This document shows, one piece after another, positions 59,971-64,000 of a stretch of 64,000 nt of DNA. Location: contig NC_071349.1 in NCBI RefSeq assembly GCF_027744825.2, positions 4,526,001 through 4,590,000 of the forward strand, read 5' to 3'. Position 1 is the stretch's first letter. The number at the start of each line of letters is the position of its first letter. The notes under the pieces are model-generated. The model was not told where the DNA came from. It made no database searches and was given only the letters and a program-made list of their open reading frames with translations. Source of the stretch: Synchiropus splendidus. Taxonomy: Eukaryota > Chordata > Actinopteri > Syngnathiformes > Callionymidae. Position numbers and translations under genes: made by a program.

Positions 59971-60638
59971 GCTGGGTTGGAACCAAAACCTTCTGTGGAT
60001 CAGTTTGACTCCCCTGCTGTAATGCAAGAAACAATCCAGTGAGGCTGTCATTACAGAACTACAGTGTTGAAAGATGGGTAATTCCTGTTTGGAGCTTTTT
60101 TTGTTATTGAAATTCATTGATGTTTTACAGGGATAAACTGGAATGTTTAACAACATTTATTCACCTTTCATATCTCATGCAACAAACTAACTAGAGGCTG
60201 AAAACAAAAGTTTTTTTCAGCACACACAAAAGAGCAGAAATAATGTATAGCTGGCCAAAGGTTTGAAAACTTGCTTCAACACACCACACTGTTATGAACT
60301 CCATGACACGGACAGTGAGAGTGATGCCACGAAGAAGCGTGTTATTTTCCAAGAGTAGAGCGGAAACACAGCTCACACTACGGACAGCCTTCATGTATCC
60401 ATGCTACTCTCTGAGTTAGAAATGAAGAAAGCATCCAGTCTGGACTGAACATGATGTGGATGTGAAAAGAAGGCGAATGCAGACGTCCATCATACCTGCC
60501 TATAAAAGGAGCTTCAACTGTTAGTGACTGAGTTTCTCCTCTGAGAACCAACTGCTTGAATCCAGTGAGGCTTGCAACTGTACATTCCAATGCTCACCAC
60601 AGATGAGGACAAAGAATAAGGAGATGATGTGTTCTGAC

Positions 60639-60812
60639 CTGAGAGTCTCCAGTTGACAGTGTGGACTCTTCAGTCCAGCAGACAGCAGCTCCACACCTGC
60701 ATCCTTCAGGTAGTTGTAGCTCAGGTCCAGTTGTGTCAAACAAGAGGACGGAGAGCTGAGGACTGAGGACAGAAGGGAACTGCTTCTCTCTGACAGTCCA
60801 CAGCAGCTCAGG
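60639..60812 (-). CDS. NLR LRR exon 1 (174 bp)
   Basis: Exactly 174 bp, 58 codons, the standard fish NLR LRR unit: [38 protein letters not shown], ends QLETLR before gtcaga. Ribonuclease-inhibitor-type LRR. Frame intact. Confidence 0.9.
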
Positions 60813-61641
60813 CTGTGACAGAGACGAGTGTCATCAACAAGTGAAACTTTTTCAATCCTCTATTGTGACAAGACTTGATGTGAGGACACACTAAACTCTT
60901 TCCATTCAGAAGATCATCATCACATAGTAGTTGGAATATTTGAAGCACTTTTATATCAGTTAGGATCAACTTGATCAAACATGTCTGAAACACTAGGACT
61001 GTTGTGAGGCCAGTGTTTTTGGCTCCTATTATAGGTCAAAAGAGCAACAAGAGAACAGAAACATGGAGATGAAGACAAAACATTTCAAAGTCAAACTAAG
61101 TGGACACAACAGAGAAAGGAGCTCTGATGAAAAATGGTGTGATTCTGCTCCAATATTACGGACATGAGCTGCAGAGATAAGCTGATGAACATTGTCCTCA
61201 ATATCTTCAATATCAAGCATAAATGGAGACAAAGTCCAACTGTAGTAAAGTAGTTAACACCTGGACAAGAAGAGAAAGTCAAGTGTTTTATCAGCAACAT
61301 GACAAACATCAATCAACATGATGGACAAGAAATAGCCACTAAACAGTCAACAAGTTGTTTCAAAAAGACTTGAGAAAAGTGGATCATTTCTTTTGGAAAA
61401 TCAGAAAACTCATTAGTTTGAGAGAAAATGAGAAGAAAAGGAGGAAGTGAATTTCTGAGCCAAAGATGAAGTGAAATCTAGAAATGGAACTGTAACATCA
61501 GAAGAATCACTAAAGTGTCTCTGAAGGTGTTTCCAGATCAATAAATATTAATATCAACCTGACAGTCCACAGCAGCTCAAACATTCATGTTCAGTTCACA
61601 TCATCAGAGATGTTTCAGGTTTCTGTGTTTGATCCACTTAC
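60813..61641. other. NLR intron between main exon and LRR exon 1
   Basis: 829 bp, no element recognised; the minus frames inside it (61029-61312) have no motif. Confidence 0.6.
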
Positions 61642-63368
61642 CAAATTTCTTTTGAGGCCTGGAGCAGCCTCTCAAAAACCTTCTCTAAAGCAGAGCAATT
61701 CTCCAGGTCAAACACTTCCTCTGAGGACAGTAAGATGAAAGCCAGGGTGGACCACTGCTCAGAAGGCTCACAAGATCTCAGCAGCTGATTGACCTCCTCC
61801 ACCAGAGAAGTGACCTTCAGTTCACTCAGACAGCGGAACAGATTGATGATTCTCTCTGGAGACACTTTCTCACTTATCTTCTTCCAGATGAGCTCTGCTG
61901 TGTCCAGATGGGTACCAGAGCTACTTCCTGTCTGTGTCAACAAACCTGGAAGGAGCCTCTGGATGGTCTGTGGAGAAAGACCCAGGAGGAAGCGCAGAAA
62001 CAAGTCCAGATGTCCATTTGGACTTTCTACAGCTTCATTTATTGCTCTCTGGTAGAACTGTTCTAGATGTAGAGGTTTCAAGTGTTTGTTGTGAGTCCAG
62101 CAGATTGATTCCAGAGTTGTAGAACTTCAGGTGGACACGGAGAGCAGCCAGAAACTCCCGGAGACTCAGGTGGATGAAGCAGAAGACCTTGTCCTGGTAC
62201 AATGCGCTCTCCACTCTGAAGATCTGTGTGAAGACTCCTGAGTAAACTGCAGCAGCTGTGATGTCGATGCCACACTCTGTGAGGTCTGATTCATAGAAGA
62301 TCAGGTTTCCTCTCCGCACCTCCTCGAAAGCCAGTTTACCCAGAGACTCCATCATCTTCCTGCTCTCAGGGTCTGTCCCAGCTCCTCCATGGTACTTGAG
62401 CTTCTTGACTTTGGCCTGAACCACCACGAATTGGATGTACATCTCAGTCAGGGTCTTGGGCAGCTCTCCTGTCTCTCTGCTCTTCAACATGTCCTCCAGA
62501 ACTATGGCAGTGATCCAGCAAAAGATGGGGATGTGACACAAGATGTAGAGGCTTCGTGAGCTCCTGATGTGAGACATGATGGTGGTCTGCTCCTCATCTT
62601 TGAACCTCTTCCTGAAGTACTCCTCCTTCTGGAGGTTAGTGAACCCTCTGACCTCTGTCACCATGTCCACACACTCAGGAGGGATCTGATTGGCTGCTGC
62701 AGGTCGTGTGGTGATCCAGAGGTGAGCTGAGGGAAGCAGCTTCCTCCTGATGAGGTTGGTCAGCAGGACGTCTACTGAGGTGGGCTCTGTAGCTTCTGTC
62801 AGGACCCGACTGTTGAAGTCCAGAGGGAGTTGACATTCGTCCAGACCGTCCAAGATGAACAGAACCTGGACTCCTTCAAAGCTGTTGAGTCCTGAGTCTT
62901 TGGCTTCAGAAAAGAAGAGATGAACAAGTTCCACCAAACTCAACTTCTTTTTCAGCAGGTTCAGCTCTCTGAAGGTGAAAGGAAACATGAGCTGGAAGTT
63001 CTGGTGGGCTTTGTCTTCAGCCCAGTCCAGAGTCAGCTTCTGTGTCAGGAAGGTCTTCCCAATGCCAGCCACACCCTTTGTCAGCAGGCTCCTGATTGGT
63101 TGCTCTGCGTCAGCAGAGACTTTAAAGAGGTCTTCTGGTCTGATGGTAGTTCCTGGTCTGGTCTGCTTCCTGGTTGCTACTTCCATTTGTCGGACCTCGT
63201 GCTCCTGGTTGACCTGGTCTGTGCTGCCCTCGATGATGTAGAGCTCTGTGTAGATCTGATTCAGAGGGACAGAGTTTCCTGCTTCAGCGACCCCCTCAGA
63301 CACACTGTGGAACTTCTCCTTCAGCCTCCTCTTCAGTCGCCCTGCACAGTCATCAGCACGACTTCCTC
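61642..63368 (-). pseudogene. NLR main exon: FISNA and NACHT with winged-helix/HD2 region
   Basis: FISNA-like start (about 63366-63130: RRLKEKFHSVSEGVAEAGN, LNQIYTELYI, EHEVRQME), P-loop GVAGIGKT (63075-63052), Walker B LFILDGLDEC (about 62862-62833), sensor-like WITTRPAAA, the fish-typical FCFIHLSLREFLAAL (about 62195-62150). The first frame stops at 62035; the rest (AVESPNGHLDLFLRFLLGLS to the donor at 61641) is in another frame that is open from at least 62081. The exon start at about 63368 is inferred from a T-rich tract ending tctttggag. Confidence 0.9.
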
Positions 63369-64000
63369 CTCCAAAGACATACAACAATCAAAACAAGCAC
63401 AAACAAAGACAAAACAAATCAAAAACAATGCACAGAATATATTAAAAAGAGATGGGAAAGGATGGAGCGGAGCCAGTTTCGGACAAGATGGCAGCATAAA
63501 ACGAGAGCTAAAGATCAACACTTGAAAAAAAAAACTAAATATGTCTTCATTCAAAACTGGTATGACTTTAAAAAAGTGATCTAAGGTACGACAAAAACAA
63601 GGAGACAAAAGACAAGGCAAGACTCGGCAGAAAATCCTGAACGGGACCAGTTTTGTTGATTAAAAGAGAATCGGTTAAATTCTCTTTAAACATAAGAGAA
63701 TTTGATTGATCAATTAAAAGAATTGGAATTTTAAAATCAAATCAATCAGAACAAACAAACACCTAGAGGAAATAAAATAAATAAATAAATAATGTTTTAA
63801 CTGAAGCAATAGAGAAGAAACACATTTTTCCTAAGGAAAATTATTATGAAATTGGCCCTAAGTCAACAGGGTACAGACATCGCACAGAGACTCAAAAAAC
63901 AAAAAGCATTAAACACTAAATACAAGATAAGAGAACCATCTGCAAATCAACTTAAATTCGACACAACAGATGTAGAAACTATTTTACATAAATATTACAA
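63369..64000. other. Upstream NLR intron or flank, nothing recognised
   Basis: AT-rich; no N-terminal NLR exon was identified before the window ends. Confidence 0.5.

Larger units (their letters stand above)
59042..63368 (-). pseudogene. NLR (FISNA-NACHT-LRR) gene, fish NLR-C type, frameshifted
   Basis: Minus-strand exons: main exon about 63368-61642, LRR exons 60812-60639, 59463-59290 and 59194-59042. The family comprises cytosolic innate-immune receptors greatly expanded in teleosts; NACHT binds nucleotide and drives oligomerisation, LRRs sense or restrain. Splice borders are good (gtaagt at 61641; gtcaga/gtatgg donors after each LRR exon). One frame change between about 62080 and 62035 in the main exon interrupts the protein, so it is a pseudogene unless this is a sequence error. 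No N-terminal (pyrin-like) or C-terminal SPRY exon is in view; the upstream part may lie beyond 64000. Confidence 0.85.

Noticed and set aside
62920..63525. 201-codon plus-strand frame
   Set aside because: Antisense of the NACHT exon, which has a clear P-loop and Walker B on the minus strand.

Overview
The window looks like teleost fish nuclear DNA. It carries one complete host gene with fish-style splicing (vrk1, + strand), part of an NLR immune gene of the fish FISNA-NACHT-LRR type (- strand), and an unusually mixed load of transposons: Ty1/copia, Ty3/gypsy, L1/Tx1-type LINEs, an L2/jockey-type LINE, Tc1/mariner, hAT and several MITE-like repeats. Introns and spacers are AT-rich and full of microsatellites. 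No bacterial-style operon, CRISPR array, tRNA or rRNA gene was seen.

Layout. (1) 1-3037, - strand: a Ty1/copia element cut by the left edge. Its 268-bp 5' LTR, a copia-type primer-binding site and one uninterrupted gag-pol frame of 893 codons are present; most of reverse transcriptase, RNase H and the 3' LTR lie outside. (2) 3038-12270: intergenic, with a minisatellite/MITE end, two identical ZNF143-like promoter words, a gag-like exon-shaped segment at 8694-8858, an inverted pair of dispersed repeats, and a degenerate array of ~130-180-bp units. (3) 12271-50869, + strand: vrk1 (nuclear Ser/Thr kinase VRK1). A TATA-less promoter-like patch with CRE, ETS and E2F-like words is followed by 12 coding exons that join in frame to 395 codons plus stop. 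The last coding base is only ~2.8 kb before the next retroelement. Intron 1 (19.4 kb) holds Tc1, hAT, L1 and LINE relics; intron 9 (8.3 kb) holds a Tc1 relic that was itself split by a 5.4-kb L1. (4) 50870-53830: 3' flank, no gene seen. (5) 53830-57230, + strand: a heavily broken Ty3/gypsy relic. (6) 57230-64000, - strand: an NLR gene or pseudogene: a FISNA-NACHT exon of ~1.7 kb with one frameshift, three LRR exons, and a further short copy of an LRR exon edge at 57233 that abuts the gypsy relic.

How it fits together. vrk1 is the only gene whose whole coding sequence can be assembled. The NLR locus looks like one member of the large fish NLR family, decaying or carrying a sequencing/assembly frameshift. 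The transposons give a relative history: old gag/hAT/Tc1/gypsy fossils, later L1 insertions whose target-site duplications can still be read (15/15 bp identical for one, 13/14 for the other), and a copia element that still has an open coding frame.
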